Part shown: positions 1 through 8,613 of the stretch, piece by piece
Numbering within the stretch: the stretch's first letter is position 1
Layout of the letters: each line of letters begins with the position of its first letter
NCBI GenBank assembly: GCA_036675345.1
Contig: JAKFFE010000018.1
Span: 1-64,000, forward strand
DNA from: JALYOC01 sp036675345
GTDB taxonomy: Bacteria; Myxococcota; Myxococcia; Myxococcales; Myxococcaceae
DNA: 64,000 nucleotides
Direction: 5' to 3'
The notes under the pieces: model-generated
Database searches by the model: none
The model's input: only the letters and a program-made list of their open reading frames with translations
Told to the model about the DNA's origin: nothing
Position numbers and translations under genes: made by a program

Positions 1-153
1 CTTTTTGAATGGCCTCGGCTACGTCGGTCTACCGCGCGCTCCCCAACCAAACTTTCAGGCGCAAACCCAGAATACCCCGCCGCGCCAAACCGCTCACTGA
101 CTGCCTTGTCGAGATACAAGGCTGCATTTCCCGCCGACCGGAACCCGGCCGGG

Positions 154-1899
154 TTACCGCTGCACGGTGTAGCCGAAGGCCTGGGTCAAGGTGATCTCCC
201 GGTCGGTGTGCGCGGGGAAGCGCAGCCGGGAGACGTTCTTGGCCAGGCAGGCGCCCACCCGGGTGCTGCCCAGCGCGCCCTGGACCTCGGTGGCGGACAC
301 CTTGCCCGAGGAGACGATGGTGAACTTCACCAGCACCTTCCCCTGGTCGGCGGGGAGCTCGGACTTGAAGGACTCGAAGCACTTCATGATCGACCCGGTG
401 CCCCGGGAGACCACCTTGGAGATCGCCGCCGCGTCCAGCTGTACCGGTTTGGTCCGGGTGGGCGTCTTGCGCAGGGTCCGCTCCTCCCCCGGTCCTTCTC
501 CGGTGAGTGGCTCGGCGCCGGCGGCCAGCACCGTGCCCGCGTCCACCTCCGGCTGCGCGACCGGCACCACCGCCACCGGAGCGCTTTCCACCACTGCCGG
601 GGCCGAAAGCACCTCCGTCGAAGACGGCTTCTCCTGCAGCAGTCGCATCCCCAGCACTGCCGCCACCGCCACCACCGCGCTGGCGGCCACGCTGAGCAGG
701 ACCACCCCCAGGCTGGAGCGGCGGGCCCGGCCCGGTTCAGTGCCCAGCCGGGTGGCGGCCTCGGTGGAGCCGGGCTGCGAACCGGCCCGGGTGGCCCCCT
801 CGGTCACCGTGATCCCCAGCGACGGGGTCAGCTTCGGCCCCGGTGAGGCCTGGGTCTTGGCGTCCGGATGGAACCCCGGAAGCTGGACCCCGGCGGGGAC
901 CAGGCTCGCCAGGGTGGGGATGCGGGTCTTGATCGCCACCCGCTCCTCGCCGAACAGCCCCTTCAGATACCGGGAGACCGAGGCGGCGTCGGTGACCGAG
1001 GACTGGGCGGCCAGGTAACGCTCCAGGTCGGTGGCCAGCGCCAGGGCGGAGGGATAGCGATCCTCCACCTTGGCGGCCATCGCCCGAAGCACGATCGTCT
1101 CCAGCTCCGCGGGCAGCTCCGGGCGCAGCTCCCGCGGCGGCTTGAAGTCACAGCGCAGCACCGCGTTGAGGATCGCCAGGTCATTGTCCCGCGCGAACGG
1201 GCGGGTGTTGGTCAGCGCCTCGTAGAGGGAGACCCCCAGCGAGAACACGTCCGCGCGGCGATCCACCACCGCGCCCCGGGCCTGCTCCGGGGCCATGTAC
1301 ATGTACTTGCCCTTCACCACCCCGGCGGTGGTCTGGGTGACCCGCGATTCGGCCTTGGCGATCCCGAAGTCCAGCACCTTCACCTGGCCGGAGAAGGTCA
1401 CGTACAGGTTGGAGGGGGAGATGTCCCGGTGCACCACTCCCAGCGCCTGGCCCTGTTCGTTCTTGAAGTCGTGGGCAAAGTGCAGCCCGTGGGCGGCGTC
1501 GGCGATCACCCGGCACACCACGTTCACCGGCACGTACTCGCGGTTCTTGCCGGCGGCGCGGACCACGGTAGAGAAGTCCTCCCCCGCCAGGTACTCCATG
1601 CAGATGTAGTAGCAGCCGTCCGCCAGCCCCAGATCGTTGATCTGGACGATGTTCTGGTGCGACAGCTGCGCCGCCAGCCGGGCCTCATCCAGGAACATCC
1701 CCACGAAGTCCGGCACGTGGGAGAGGTTCTGCAGCATCCGCTTGATGACGACGTTGCGCTCGAAGCCTTCGGCCCCCACCTGCTTGGCCAGGAAGATCTC
1801 CGCCATCCCGCCCTCGGCCAGCTTCCGGACCAGGACGTACTTGCCGTAGGCGCGGACCTGATCGGCGTTCTGGGTGGGGCTGGAGAGCGGGTCCGCCAT
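154..1899 (-). CDS. Membrane Ser/Thr protein kinase with C-terminal AgmX-like domain
   Basis: Hanks-type eukaryotic-like kinase, 581 aa. The kinase domain (about residues 18-290) has a glycine loop (LAEGGMAEIF), the ATP lysine K53 (VVIKRM), HRD with D159, DFG with D177 and an APE motif near 203-205, so it should be active. A low-complexity linker leads to one transmembrane helix at about 395-417. The last ~90 residues resemble the AgmX/PglI C-terminal domain of myxobacterial proteins and end in hydrophobic and basic residues. The inferred topology is a cytoplasmic kinase with an extracytoplasmic C-terminus. It is the third gene of a leftward operon, 6 bp after the FecR-like gene, so it may sense or respond to the secreted products of the first two. 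The substrate is unknown. Confidence 0.93.
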   Translation of the reverse strand: MADPLSSPTQNADQVRAYGKYVLVRKLAEGGMAEIFLAKQVGAEGFERNVVIKRMLQNLSHVPDFVGMFLDEARLAAQLSHQNIVQINDLGLADGCYYICMEYLAGEDFSTVVRAAGKNREYVPVNVVCRVIADAAHGLHFAHDFKNEQGQALGVVHRDISPSNLYVTFSGQVKVLDFGIAKAESRVTQTTAGVVKGKYMYMAPEQARGAVVDRRADVFSLGVSLYEALTNTRPFARDNDLAILNAVLRCDFKPPRELRPELPAELETIVLRAMAAKVEDRYPSALALATDLERYLAAQSSVTDAASVSRYLKGLFGEERVAIKTRIPTLASLVPAGVQLPGFHPDAKTQASPGPKLTPSLGITVTEGATRAGSQPGSTEAATRLGTEPGRARRSSLGVVLLSVAASAVVAVAAVLGMRLLQEKPSSTEVLSAPAVVESAPVAVVPVAQPEVDAGTVLAAGAEPLTGEGPGEERTLRKTPTRTKPVQLDAAAISKVVSRGTGSIMKCFESFKSELPADQGKVLVKFTIVSSGKVSATEVQGALGSTRVGACLAKNVSRLRFPAHTDREITLTQAFGYTVQR

Positions 1900-1905
1900 G
1901 TCTTC

Positions 1906-3864
1906 CTACCGCGCCCTCTTCAGCGTCCGGACGGTGAACACGTCCGCGGCGCCGGGCCGGCTGAGACGGAAGACTACCTGCGGCTGGCGCCCGCTGACAG
2001 CCACCTGCGCATCGAAGCGGTTCTTCTCATCCAGCTCGATGCTCCGTCCGTTGACCAGCAGGCGGGCACCCACCGGCGCCACCCCCTGCACCTGCACCCG
2101 GGACCCGGTGCTGACCTGGCCATTCTTGGGCGAACGCACCACCAGGTTGGGGACCGAGTTGTCGTAGATCAGCTCCAGCTTGTTCATCCGGCCCCCGCGC
2201 AGCTCCTCCCCGGAGGGGGAGACCGGGGTGGCGGACCACACGTAGCTGCCTTCCACCAGCGCGCCGGCCTCCAGCGCCAACTGCCCCTGGCTCACCGTCT
2301 TCTCCGCCACCGGCTTGTCCAGGGCGGTGGAGCGGAACACCACCACCTTGTAGCGGGCCGCCTTGGGATCGGTGGGATAGGTGAAGGTCACCGCCGGCAG
2401 CTTGTCCTGGTAGAAGATGGTGGTCTTCTCCCCGTTCTCCGGGACCTCGTTGCGCAGCCGGGCCAGGTCCTTCATCGCCGGTTCGGGGGAGAAGAAGGCG
2501 CTGCCCTGGTCCACCGGGGTGGTCCCGTCCTGCTGGAAGATCCGCCAGTAGAGGTTGCCCCTCCGCGGCAGGGGGACGTTGAGGAAGTTGGTCCCCACCT
2601 CGCCGGCGATCAGCTTGTCGGTGAACGCCGGGTCCGGGGCCACCTCCACCCGGTAGCTGCGCTCGGTGGGCCCCACCCAGGTCAGCGTGGCCTGCGCCAG
2701 GCCGGGGTGGAAGACCTTCAGCCCGGCGCGGGAGGGCAACTGCAGCTCGGTCCGCTCCTCGGTGGCCACCTGGACCGAGGCCCCGGGCTTGCCCAGCCGC
2801 GCGGTCTGCCCGGCCTGGACCTTCTGCTCCACCCCGCCGCGCGCCACCACCACCTCGCCGGTGACCGCGCTGACCTCGTAGCCCTCCTGGGTCCTGGCCA
2901 CCCCGAACTGGCCGCCCACCGTGCTGTGCAAGGAGAGGTCATTGATCCGCACCCGGCTGGCCTGTCCCGGCGCCAGGGAGAGGGTGGCCGCGCCCTTCTT
3001 CAGCTCCAGCCCGGTCTGCTCCTCCCCTCCCGCCTGCCCGCTGCCGGTGAACAGCGCCTCCGAGTCCTGCTCCAGCCAGACCCGCGAGCCGGAGCCAAGG
3101 GAGATCAGCGACCGGCCCTTGCCCACCCGGATCGCATCGCCCGAACCCAGCGCATCGCCGGTGCGGCTCACCCCGCCCCACCGCTTCTGGTCCTTCTTCT
3201 TCAGCTCCACCTTGCCGGAGGAGGCGAAGATCACGACTTCAATCGGCTCCAGCTCCAGCGAGCGGGTGCCAGGCTCCGGCGGCGCCCGGCCGGACAGCTG
3301 CTGCTTGCCGGCCGCCAGGGCCAGCGTCTCTCCGGCGCGGACCTCGGTGGGTTCTCCGTTGCGGGAAAGGAACTCCACCGAGCCGACCACCACGTTCACC
3401 TGCGAGGAGTCCGGGCCCACCGACACCTGCACCTCGCTGGGTCCGTCGGCGACCCGGGTGATCCCGAAGGGGGTGAGGATCTGCAGCGAGACCGCGCCTG
3501 CTCCTCCGCCGCCCATCGGCACCCGGGAGATCACCAGACCGCGCGACACCTCCAGCACCAGCCCGTCACCCCGCTCGTCGATCAGGAAGCGGGCATCCGG
3601 TCCCACCTCCAGCACCCGGCCGTCGGGAAAGCGGATGTTGGCCCCGGCGTCGGCGGAGGTCTCCAGCGCGTCCTTGAGGAACAGATAGCCCAGGGCGGCG
3701 GTGCTCTGGACCCCGCCCCGCTCCAGCACCACCCGGCCCTGGAGCTTCTCCAGATGCGCCACCGCCTTGGGACCCTGGGTCTCCAGCTGCGCGGGCTCGA
3801 ACAGCCCGCAGGCGGGCAGCAGGGCTGCGGGGAGGATCATCGCGAGGAGGAGGGAAGGCTTCAT
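1906..3864 (-). CDS. FecR-domain lipoprotein with Ig-like repeats
   Basis: Secreted lipoprotein, 652 aa. The N-terminus has a signal sequence with a lipobox ending LLPAC, so the mature protein is probably lipid-anchored with Cys near residue 19. FecR-like beta segments occupy about residues 35-200 (VARGxV-type strands, RFPDGRVLEVGP), and a second FecR-like stretch lies near 240-340 (TGDALGSGDAIRVGKG). Ig/Fn3-like segments and a C-terminal Ig-like module (PKNGQVSTGSRVQVQG) follow. The start codon abuts the stop codon of the upstream PEGA-like gene, so the two are translationally close and co-transcribed with the kinase. In myxobacteria such FecR proteins are envelope scaffold or signalling proteins rather than classical iron-siderophore anti-sigma factors. 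The exact role here is unknown. Confidence 0.85.
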   Translation of the reverse strand: MKPSLLLAMILPAALLPACGLFEPAQLETQGPKAVAHLEKLQGRVVLERGGVQSTAALGYLFLKDALETSADAGANIRFPDGRVLEVGPDARFLIDERGDGLVLEVSRGLVISRVPMGGGGAGAVSLQILTPFGITRVADGPSEVQVSVGPDSSQVNVVVGSVEFLSRNGEPTEVRAGETLALAAGKQQLSGRAPPEPGTRSLELEPIEVVIFASSGKVELKKKDQKRWGGVSRTGDALGSGDAIRVGKGRSLISLGSGSRVWLEQDSEALFTGSGQAGGEEQTGLELKKGAATLSLAPGQASRVRINDLSLHSTVGGQFGVARTQEGYEVSAVTGEVVVARGGVEQKVQAGQTARLGKPGASVQVATEERTELQLPSRAGLKVFHPGLAQATLTWVGPTERSYRVEVAPDPAFTDKLIAGEVGTNFLNVPLPRRGNLYWRIFQQDGTTPVDQGSAFFSPEPAMKDLARLRNEVPENGEKTTIFYQDKLPAVTFTYPTDPKAARYKVVVFRSTALDKPVAEKTVSQGQLALEAGALVEGSYVWSATPVSPSGEELRGGRMNKLELIYDNSVPNLVVRSPKNGQVSTGSRVQVQGVAPVGARLLVNGRSIELDEKNRFDAQVAVSGRQPQVVFRLSRPGAADVFTVRTLKRAR

Positions 3865-5415
3865 CTAGCGGGCGGGGTAGAGCTCGACGTTGAAGATGGC
3901 CTGATCGCCATCCTTCACGGTGACAGTCTTCTGCTGGGAGAGATAGCCGGGCGCGGAGATCCGCACCGTGTAGGTGCCCCCGGTGATCCGGAACACGAAG
4001 GTCCCCTCCCGGGAGGCGGTGGTGCGGATCTTCGCCTGGGGGATCTCCAGGGTGGCGGCCAGCGGGCGCCCGCCGCGGGAGCGCACCACCCCGGTCAGCG
4101 TGGCCTGGACCTTCTGCTCCACCTTCACCAGCTGCAACGGGACGGTGGCGGTCTTGCCCACCACCACCGAGGCCACCTCCTCCAGCGGCCGGTAGCCGTC
4201 GGCGTCGATCTGCAGCGCCACCGGGCCGGGAGACAGGCCGGAGACGGTGACGTTCCCGCCTGGACCGGTGAGGTACTCTTGCCCTTGGAGCCGGAGCCGC
4301 GCGCCCACCACCGGCGCGGCGGTCTGCTGATCCACCAGCACCAGGGCCAGCGCGCCCACCTTCGGGGACTCCTTGCGCAGCCGCAGCTGCAGGGTGCCGT
4401 CCTGCCCGGCCACGATGCGGGTGCGCTCCTCGGTCGGCAGGTAGCCTCCGGCGGTGGCGCGGGCCAGCAGCTCGCCCGGCTCCAGCTCCCGCGCCGCGAA
4501 CCCCTGGCCCTGCGCGCTCAGCCTCTCCGCCGGCAACGGCTGTCCGCGGGAGAGCAGCTGCACCGAAGCGGAGGGCACCACCGCCCCGCTCTCCGCGTCC
4601 ACCACCGAGAGGAGGATTCCCCCCACCCGCGGCGGTGGAGGCGGCGGCGGCCGATCCAGCAGCGCGAACTCCAGGCCCAGCCCGGCGCGGGAGAGGGTCT
4701 GGGATCCGGCCACGGTGCTGCCCACGGTGAGGGTGTCGCGCACGTACTGGTAGTCCGCCACCACCGACCACAGCACCTTGCCCAGGCTGCCCCCGTTCCA
4801 GATCAGCGCCCCGCCGGCGGAGAAGCCGGTGGTCTGCGCCGCGGCCCCGCTCCCGTCCTGGGCGAACAGGCCCAGCGGGTAGTCACCGCGCGCCTCCAGC
4901 CGCAGCGAGAAGGGCAGCTGGATCGAAGCGCGGGCGCCGAACACCGGACCGTGCCGGGTGGCGGCGGAGAAGGACGGAGTCACCGAGTTGTCGCCAAAGG
5001 ACGGAAGCTGGGCCAGCCCGTAGCCGACCAGGCCCTCCAGCATCACCGGGCCCAGCGGGAACCGGGCGGTGGGCCCCAGGTGGGCGCGCCACAAACTGCC
5101 GCCGGTGATCTGCTCTCCCGCCGAGCCCAGCAGCGAAAAGCCCTCCCGCTGTCCGGCCAGCGCCAATCCGAAGTGACCGCCCCCCACCCACCACGCTCCG
5201 GACAGCGCCAGATCGTTGGGGGTGATCCCCTGGTAGGTGAGCCCCGGTCCCAGATCGGTCTGCTGTCCGCTGCGCATCGCCAACCCGAAGCGCAGCCGCA
5301 CCGTTCCCTGCTCTCCCACCGGGGCGTCCGCGGGCTGCTGCGCCGAGGCGGAGACACCCACCCAGAGTACGGTCGAGAGGACCGCGCGAAGCACACAGTG
5401 AGTGATTCGGTGCAA
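3865..5415 (-). CDS. Secreted carboxypeptidase-regulatory-like (PEGA-type) repeat protein with N-terminal barrel-like domain
   Basis: 516 aa with a signal peptide ending ASAQQ. Residues ~35-250 alternate short beta strands and glycine-rich turns as in outer-membrane beta-barrel proteins. A proline run (about seven Pro near residue 263) separates this from three tandem carboxypeptidase-regulatory-like/PEGA-like beta-sandwich modules. Each has the pattern 'property, ... LPGxYxVxIxAxGY'; the last reads GTYTVRISAPGYLSQQKTV. There is no OmpA-type peptidoglycan-binding tail. It is the first gene of a leftward three-gene operon with the FecR lipoprotein and the kinase, and its promoter must lie in the 203-bp gap shared with mglB. 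It is probably a structural or sensory envelope component; I do not recognise a named homologue. Confidence 0.8.
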   Translation of the reverse strand: MHRITHCVLRAVLSTVLWVGVSASAQQPADAPVGEQGTVRLRFGLAMRSGQQTDLGPGLTYQGITPNDLALSGAWWVGGGHFGLALAGQREGFSLLGSAGEQITGGSLWRAHLGPTARFPLGPVMLEGLVGYGLAQLPSFGDNSVTPSFSAATRHGPVFGARASIQLPFSLRLEARGDYPLGLFAQDGSGAAAQTTGFSAGGALIWNGGSLGKVLWSVVADYQYVRDTLTVGSTVAGSQTLSRAGLGLEFALLDRPPPPPPPRVGGILLSVVDAESGAVVPSASVQLLSRGQPLPAERLSAQGQGFAARELEPGELLARATAGGYLPTEERTRIVAGQDGTLQLRLRKESPKVGALALVLVDQQTAAPVVGARLRLQGQEYLTGPGGNVTVSGLSPGPVALQIDADGYRPLEEVASVVVGKTATVPLQLVKVEQKVQATLTGVVRSRGGRPLAATLEIPQAKIRTTASREGTFVFRITGGTYTVRISAPGYLSQQKTVTVKDGDQAIFNVELYPAR

Positions 5416-5522
5416 AGTGCTCCGGATTATAGGAGGCTACGCAGGACTCACCCAAACGACCTGTCGGACTCGCCCGTTCGGCGGTCGATTCGAAGTGCAA
5501 GAGGGGGCGCATGCTCGTTGTC

Positions 5523-5551
5523 TTGCTGCCATCGGTTGCGTCTGCTAGAGA
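5523..5551 (+). promoter_or_regulatory. Weak sigma70-like promoter candidate for mglBA
   Basis: TTGCTG and TAGAGA are separated by 17 bp, about 70 bp upstream of mglB, inside the 203-bp gap between the divergent PEGA-like gene and mglB. Each hexamer matches the consensus at only three positions, so this is tentative. No stronger match was seen in the gap. Confidence 0.22.
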
Positions 5552-5618
5552 TCTCGGGTTCTCAGCCGCTCCCGCTAACCCTCCGAATTCACTTTAGAAA
5601 CGCCCGCGCGGAAAGCCA

Positions 5619-6101
5619 ATGGCCACGCAACTGGTGATGTACGAAGAGGAGTTCGCGAAGATCAACTCCGTCTGCGACCGGCTGACGAAGGACGCGAACG
5701 CCAAAGTGGTGTTCCTGGTCGACAAGAACGGCCAGCTGATCTCGTCGGCCGGCCAGACCCAGAACATCGACACCACCTCGCTGGCCTCTCTGACGGCCGG
5801 CAACGTGGCGGCGATGGGGGGCCTGGCGAAGCTGATCGGTGAGAACGAGTTCCCCAATCAGTTCCACGAGGGGGCGAAGGACTCGCTGTACATGACCATC
5901 GTCGGCAGCCGGGTGGTGCTGGTGGTGATCTTCGACAACCGGACCTCGCTCGGCCTCGTCCGCCTTCGAATCAAGAAGGCGGCCGATGAGCTGACCAAGA
6001 TCTTCGATGCGCTCCTCAAGAAGACCGATGCCGGCGGGGGTGGGAACTCCCCGTTCGCCGAGATCTCTGACGACGACATCGACAACCTTTTCAGCGAGTA
6101 G
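5619..6101 (+). CDS. mglB: MglB, Roadblock/LC7 GAP for MglA
   Basis: 160 aa, nearly identical to the known Myxococcus xanthus MglB, including the N-terminal region starting ATQLVMYEEEF and the acidic tail ending DDDIDNLFSE. It is a Roadblock/LC7 homodimer that acts as GTPase-activating protein for MglA, and it localises to the lagging pole to set front-rear polarity in gliding and type IV pilus motility. The ATG at 5619 is preceded by a purine-rich GGAAAG. mglA follows after 14 bp, giving the conserved mglB-mglA operon. The cyclic-nucleotide-binding gene downstream may be part of the same transcript. Confidence 0.98.
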   Translation: MATQLVMYEEEFAKINSVCDRLTKDANAKVVFLVDKNGQLISSAGQTQNIDTTSLASLTAGNVAAMGGLAKLIGENEFPNQFHEGAKDSLYMTIVGSRVVLVVIFDNRTSLGLVRLRIKKAADELTKIFDALLKKTDAGGGGNSPFAEISDDDIDNLFSE

Positions 6102-6115
6102 GCCGCAAGGAAGCC

Positions 6116-6703
6116 ATGTCCTTCATCAATTACTCATCCCGAGAGATCAACTGCAAGATCGTCTATTACGGACCGGGGCTCTGCGGGAAGACGACGAATC
6201 TTCAGTACATCTACAACAAGACCAACCCGGAGACGAAGGGCAAGCTGATCTCGCTGTCCACCGAGACGGACCGCACGCTCTTCTTCGACTTCTTGCCGCT
6301 GTCGCTGGGTGAGATCCGGGGCTTCAAGACCCGCTTCCACCTGTACACGGTGCCGGGTCAGGTCTTCTACGACGCCTCCCGCAAGCTGATCCTCAAGGGC
6401 GTGGACGGCGTGGTGTTCGTGGCCGACTCGCAGGTGGAGCGCATGGAGGCGAACATGGAATCGTTCGAGAACCTGCGCATCAACCTGGCCGAGCAGGGCT
6501 ACGACCTGAACAAGATCCCCGCGGTGATGCAGTACAACAAGCGGGATCTCCCCAACGCCGTGTCCCTGGAGGAGCTCCGCAAGGTGATGAACCCGCGGAA
6601 CGTCCCCGAGTACCAGGCGGTGGCGCCGACCGGCGTGGGGGTGTTCGACACCCTCAAGGCGGTGGCCAAGCTGGTGCTGACCGAGCTCAAGAAGGGCAGC
6701 TAG
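6116..6703 (+). CDS. mglA: MglA, Ras-like polarity GTPase
   Basis: 195 aa, the usual length. The P-loop is GPGLCGKTT (residues 19-27), R53 and Q82 occupy the positions involved in catalysis, the PM3 region is TVPGQ (78-82), and the guanine-specificity motif NKRD is at 141-144. T78 replaces the usual Asp of small GTPases, a hallmark of the MglA family. GTP-bound MglA marks the leading cell pole and recruits the gliding and pilus machinery; MglB, encoded just upstream, stimulates hydrolysis. The sequence is very close to M. xanthus MglA throughout, which supports assignment of the window to a myxobacterium. Confidence 0.98.
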   Translation: MSFINYSSREINCKIVYYGPGLCGKTTNLQYIYNKTNPETKGKLISLSTETDRTLFFDFLPLSLGEIRGFKTRFHLYTVPGQVFYDASRKLILKGVDGVVFVADSQVERMEANMESFENLRINLAEQGYDLNKIPAVMQYNKRDLPNAVSLEELRKVMNPRNVPEYQAVAPTGVGVFDTLKAVAKLVLTELKKGS

Positions 6704-6730
6704 GTCGGGAAGAAAGGGACGCGCGACGGC

Positions 6731-7192
6731 ATGGACATCCTCGCCTCGCTGTCGCGGTCACCGCTGTTCGACATGCTGGCCAATCAAGAGCTGGAGGCGA
6801 TGGGCCAGCTGGCCGAGCAGTACCGCTTCGCCGCCGAAGAGCTGATCTTCGAAGAGGGCGAAGCGGGAGACTGCGTGTACGTGATCGTCACCGGAGAGGT
6901 CCAGGTGGAGCACGTGGATCCCAGCGGGACCCGGCACTACCTGGCGCAGCTGTCCGCGCCGGACTTCTTCGGAGAGATGGGCCTGCTGGACAAGGTCTAC
7001 CGCTCGGCCACGGTGAGGGCCAAGGCGGACACCGAGCTGTTGCGGATCACCACCGACAAGCTGGCCGAGTTCCGAGGCAGCTACCCCGACGGCTACACCC
7101 TGATCATCCTCAACATCGCCAGGGCCCTGGCCACCAGGCTGCGAGAGGCCAACGATCGCCTGGGGCCATTGCCGGGCAAGGGAAGCCTCTAG
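6731..7192 (+). CDS. Cyclic-nucleotide-binding domain protein
   Basis: 153 aa, a single cNMP-binding/CRP-like sensory domain without an HTH. The beta-roll pattern is clear: EEGEAGDCVYVIVTGEVQV followed by FFGEMGLLDKVYRSATVRA, which contains the phosphate-binding cassette (FGEMGLL...RSATV). A short C-terminal helix follows. With no DNA-binding domain it probably acts as a stand-alone sensor or partner. It lies 27 bp downstream of mglA and may be co-transcribed, but a link to polarity control is only inferred from position. The stop codon touches a large inverted repeat. Confidence 0.88.
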   Translation: MDILASLSRSPLFDMLANQELEAMGQLAEQYRFAAEELIFEEGEAGDCVYVIVTGEVQVEHVDPSGTRHYLAQLSAPDFFGEMGLLDKVYRSATVRAKADTELLRITTDKLAEFRGSYPDGYTLIILNIARALATRLREANDRLGPLPGKGSL

Positions 7193-7277
7193 AAAAAGGG
7201 GACAGGCTACATTTCGCGCGAGCCAAGGGGCGAACCGCCCGCGTGGCCCAGGCGAAATGTAGCCTGTCCCCTTTTTC
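7192..7277. repeat. Perfect 26-bp inverted repeat, REP/RAYT-like, filling a convergent gene gap
   Basis: Arms at 7192-7217 and 7252-7277 are perfectly complementary, with a 34-bp loop that can itself form a short hairpin (GGGCG/CGCCC). The arm core is GGGGACAGGCTACATTT with a run of five A on one side and five T on the other. This GGGGACAG...CTACATTT motif recurs in many bacterial genomes next to REP-associated tyrosine (Y1) transposases; I recall this rather than being able to search it. No transposase is present here, so it would be a non-autonomous copy. It spans the gap between the cNMP gene stop (7192) and the monophosphatase stop (7280), and its T-flanked stem could end transcription from both sides. 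Confidence 0.85.
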
Positions 7278-7279
7278 GG

Positions 7280-8095
7280 CTACCGAATTGGAGACCAGCG
7301 GATCTCGGAGAGGAACCGCGAGGTCTCCGACCGCAGCGGAGCCAAGAGCCCGGAGTTCACCGCCAGCAGATCGCCCACCGCCAGGTCCAGCGGAGCCCCG
7401 TCGATCCGGTCGCAGCTACCGCCGGCCTCCGTCACCAGCAATGCCCCGGCGGCGATGTCCCAGGCCTTGAGGCCGAACTCGAAGAAGCCGTCGTAGCGGC
7501 CGCAGGCCACGTAGGCCAGGTCCAGCGCGGCGCTGCCCATCCGGCGGATCCCCTGGGCCCGCTTCATCAGCCGGTTGAACAGCCCCAGCGGCGCGTCCGG
7601 CTTCTCCCGCACATCGTAGGGAAAGCCGGTGCAGAGCAGGGCCCGGGAGAGATCGGAAGTCTGGCTGACCGAGATCGTCCGCCCGTTGAGCGAGGCCCCC
7701 TGCCCCCGCCCGGCGGAGAACAGCTCGTTGCGGAGCGGATCGAAGATCACCCCCGCCAGCAGCCCGTCCGGTCCCTCCACCGCCACGCTGACGCAGAAGT
7801 GCGGGACCCGGTGCGCGTAGTTGGTGGTCCCATCCAACGGATCCAGCACCCAGCGGTACCCGCCCTCCCCGGGGGTGTAGCCGCTCTCCTCCGCCAGCAC
7901 CGCGTGGTCCGGATGGCGGGAGCGCAAGAACGAGATCAGCTCCGCCTCGCTGGCCTTGTCCGCGTCGGTGACCAGATCGATCCCGCCCTTGAACTCGATG
8001 GTGCGGGTGCCGTCGAAGCGGTCGGCCAGGATCTTCCCGGCCCGGCGGGCGGCCTCCTCCGCGTCGGCGCGCAGGGCGGAGACCTCCCCGCTCAC
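7280..8095 (-). CDS. suhB: Inositol-1-monophosphatase family protein
   Basis: 271 aa, standard length. Metal-binding motifs of the Mg-dependent IMPase/SuhB family are present: an EES motif (VLAEESGY), DPLDGTTN (WVLDPLDGTTNYAHR) and the C-terminal WDIAAGALLVTEAGG. It should hydrolyse inositol monophosphate or a related sugar phosphate; SuhB also has a role in rRNA transcription antitermination in E. coli. It starts at GTG (8095), overlapping the stop of the TlpA-like gene as GTGA, so it is the last gene of the five-gene leftward operon. The stop codon lies 3 bp from the end of the 26-bp inverted repeat, which probably terminates the operon. Confidence 0.92.
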   Translation of the reverse strand: MSGEVSALRADAEEAARRAGKILADRFDGTRTIEFKGGIDLVTDADKASEAELISFLRSRHPDHAVLAEESGYTPGEGGYRWVLDPLDGTTNYAHRVPHFCVSVAVEGPDGLLAGVIFDPLRNELFSAGRGQGASLNGRTISVSQTSDLSRALLCTGFPYDVREKPDAPLGLFNRLMKRAQGIRRMGSAALDLAYVACGRYDGFFEFGLKAWDIAAGALLVTEAGGSCDRIDGAPLDLAVGDLLAVNSGLLAPLRSETSRFLSEIRWSPIR

Positions 8096-8613
8096 GGCTG
8101 CTCCGCCAGCAGCTCTTCGATCTCCCGCTGATAGCCGCCCAGCAGCTCCTCACTGAACCCCTCGTGGACCACCCGCACCTTGCCCTTGCGATCGATCAGC
8201 ACCGAGGTGGGCAGCTGGTTCACGTTGAACAGCTCGGCGGTGACGGCGCTGTTGGGATCCAGCGGCACCGGGAGGGTCAGCCGGTGCTGATCCACGAATC
8301 GGTCCACCGCGGCGCGGTCGTCGTCCACGTTGATGGCGTAGATCTGCAGCCCCCGGGCGCCGTACTCCTTTTGCAGATCCATGTAGACCTGCAACTGGGT
8401 CACGCAGGGCTCGCACCAGGTGGCCCAGACGTCCAGCAGCACCACCTTCCCCTTCTCGTTGGCCAGGTCCATCACCCCGCCGGCGCGGTGCAGCGGCAGC
8501 TTCAGCGAGACCGGCCGGCCCACCAGCTGCGAACCGGCGTAGTTGGGGATCGCCGGGCGCTGGATGCAGCCGCCCAGCAGCAAGCCCGCAGATAGCAACA
8601 GCAGGCGCCTCAT
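8092..8613 (-). CDS. TlpA/ResA-type thioredoxin-fold lipoprotein
   Basis: 173 aa. The signal sequence has a lipobox (LLLGGC), so it is an envelope lipoprotein. The thioredoxin-like domain carries WATWCEPC with the redox-active CxxC, and the cis-proline region is NVNQLPTSVLID. The family reduces periplasmic disulfides in cytochrome c maturation or cell-envelope processes. The ATG at 8613 overlaps the mpl stop as ATGA, and the lipoprotein signal directly after it supports this start over the longer frame extending into mpl. Its place between mpl and the monophosphatase is unexplained functionally. Confidence 0.92.
   Translation of the reverse strand: MRRLLLLSAGLLLGGCIQRPAIPNYAGSQLVGRPVSLKLPLHRAGGVMDLANEKGKVVLLDVWATWCEPCVTQLQVYMDLQKEYGARGLQIYAINVDDDRAAVDRFVDQHRLTLPVPLDPNSAVTAELFNVNQLPTSVLIDRKGKVRVVHEGFSEELLGGYQREIEELLAEQP

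Noticed and set aside
142..155. AACCCGGCCGGGTT palindrome at the kinase stop codon, considered as a terminator.
   Set aside because: No T-run on either side and a tiny loop; the palindrome overlaps the last codons, so it is probably chance in high-GC DNA.
868..5637. A 1589-codon open frame on the plus strand, antisense to the kinase, FecR and PEGA genes.
   Set aside because: Composition is rich in H, Q, G, R and P with no domains, typical of the complement of GC-rich coding DNA. The minus-strand genes have clear families and tight junctions.
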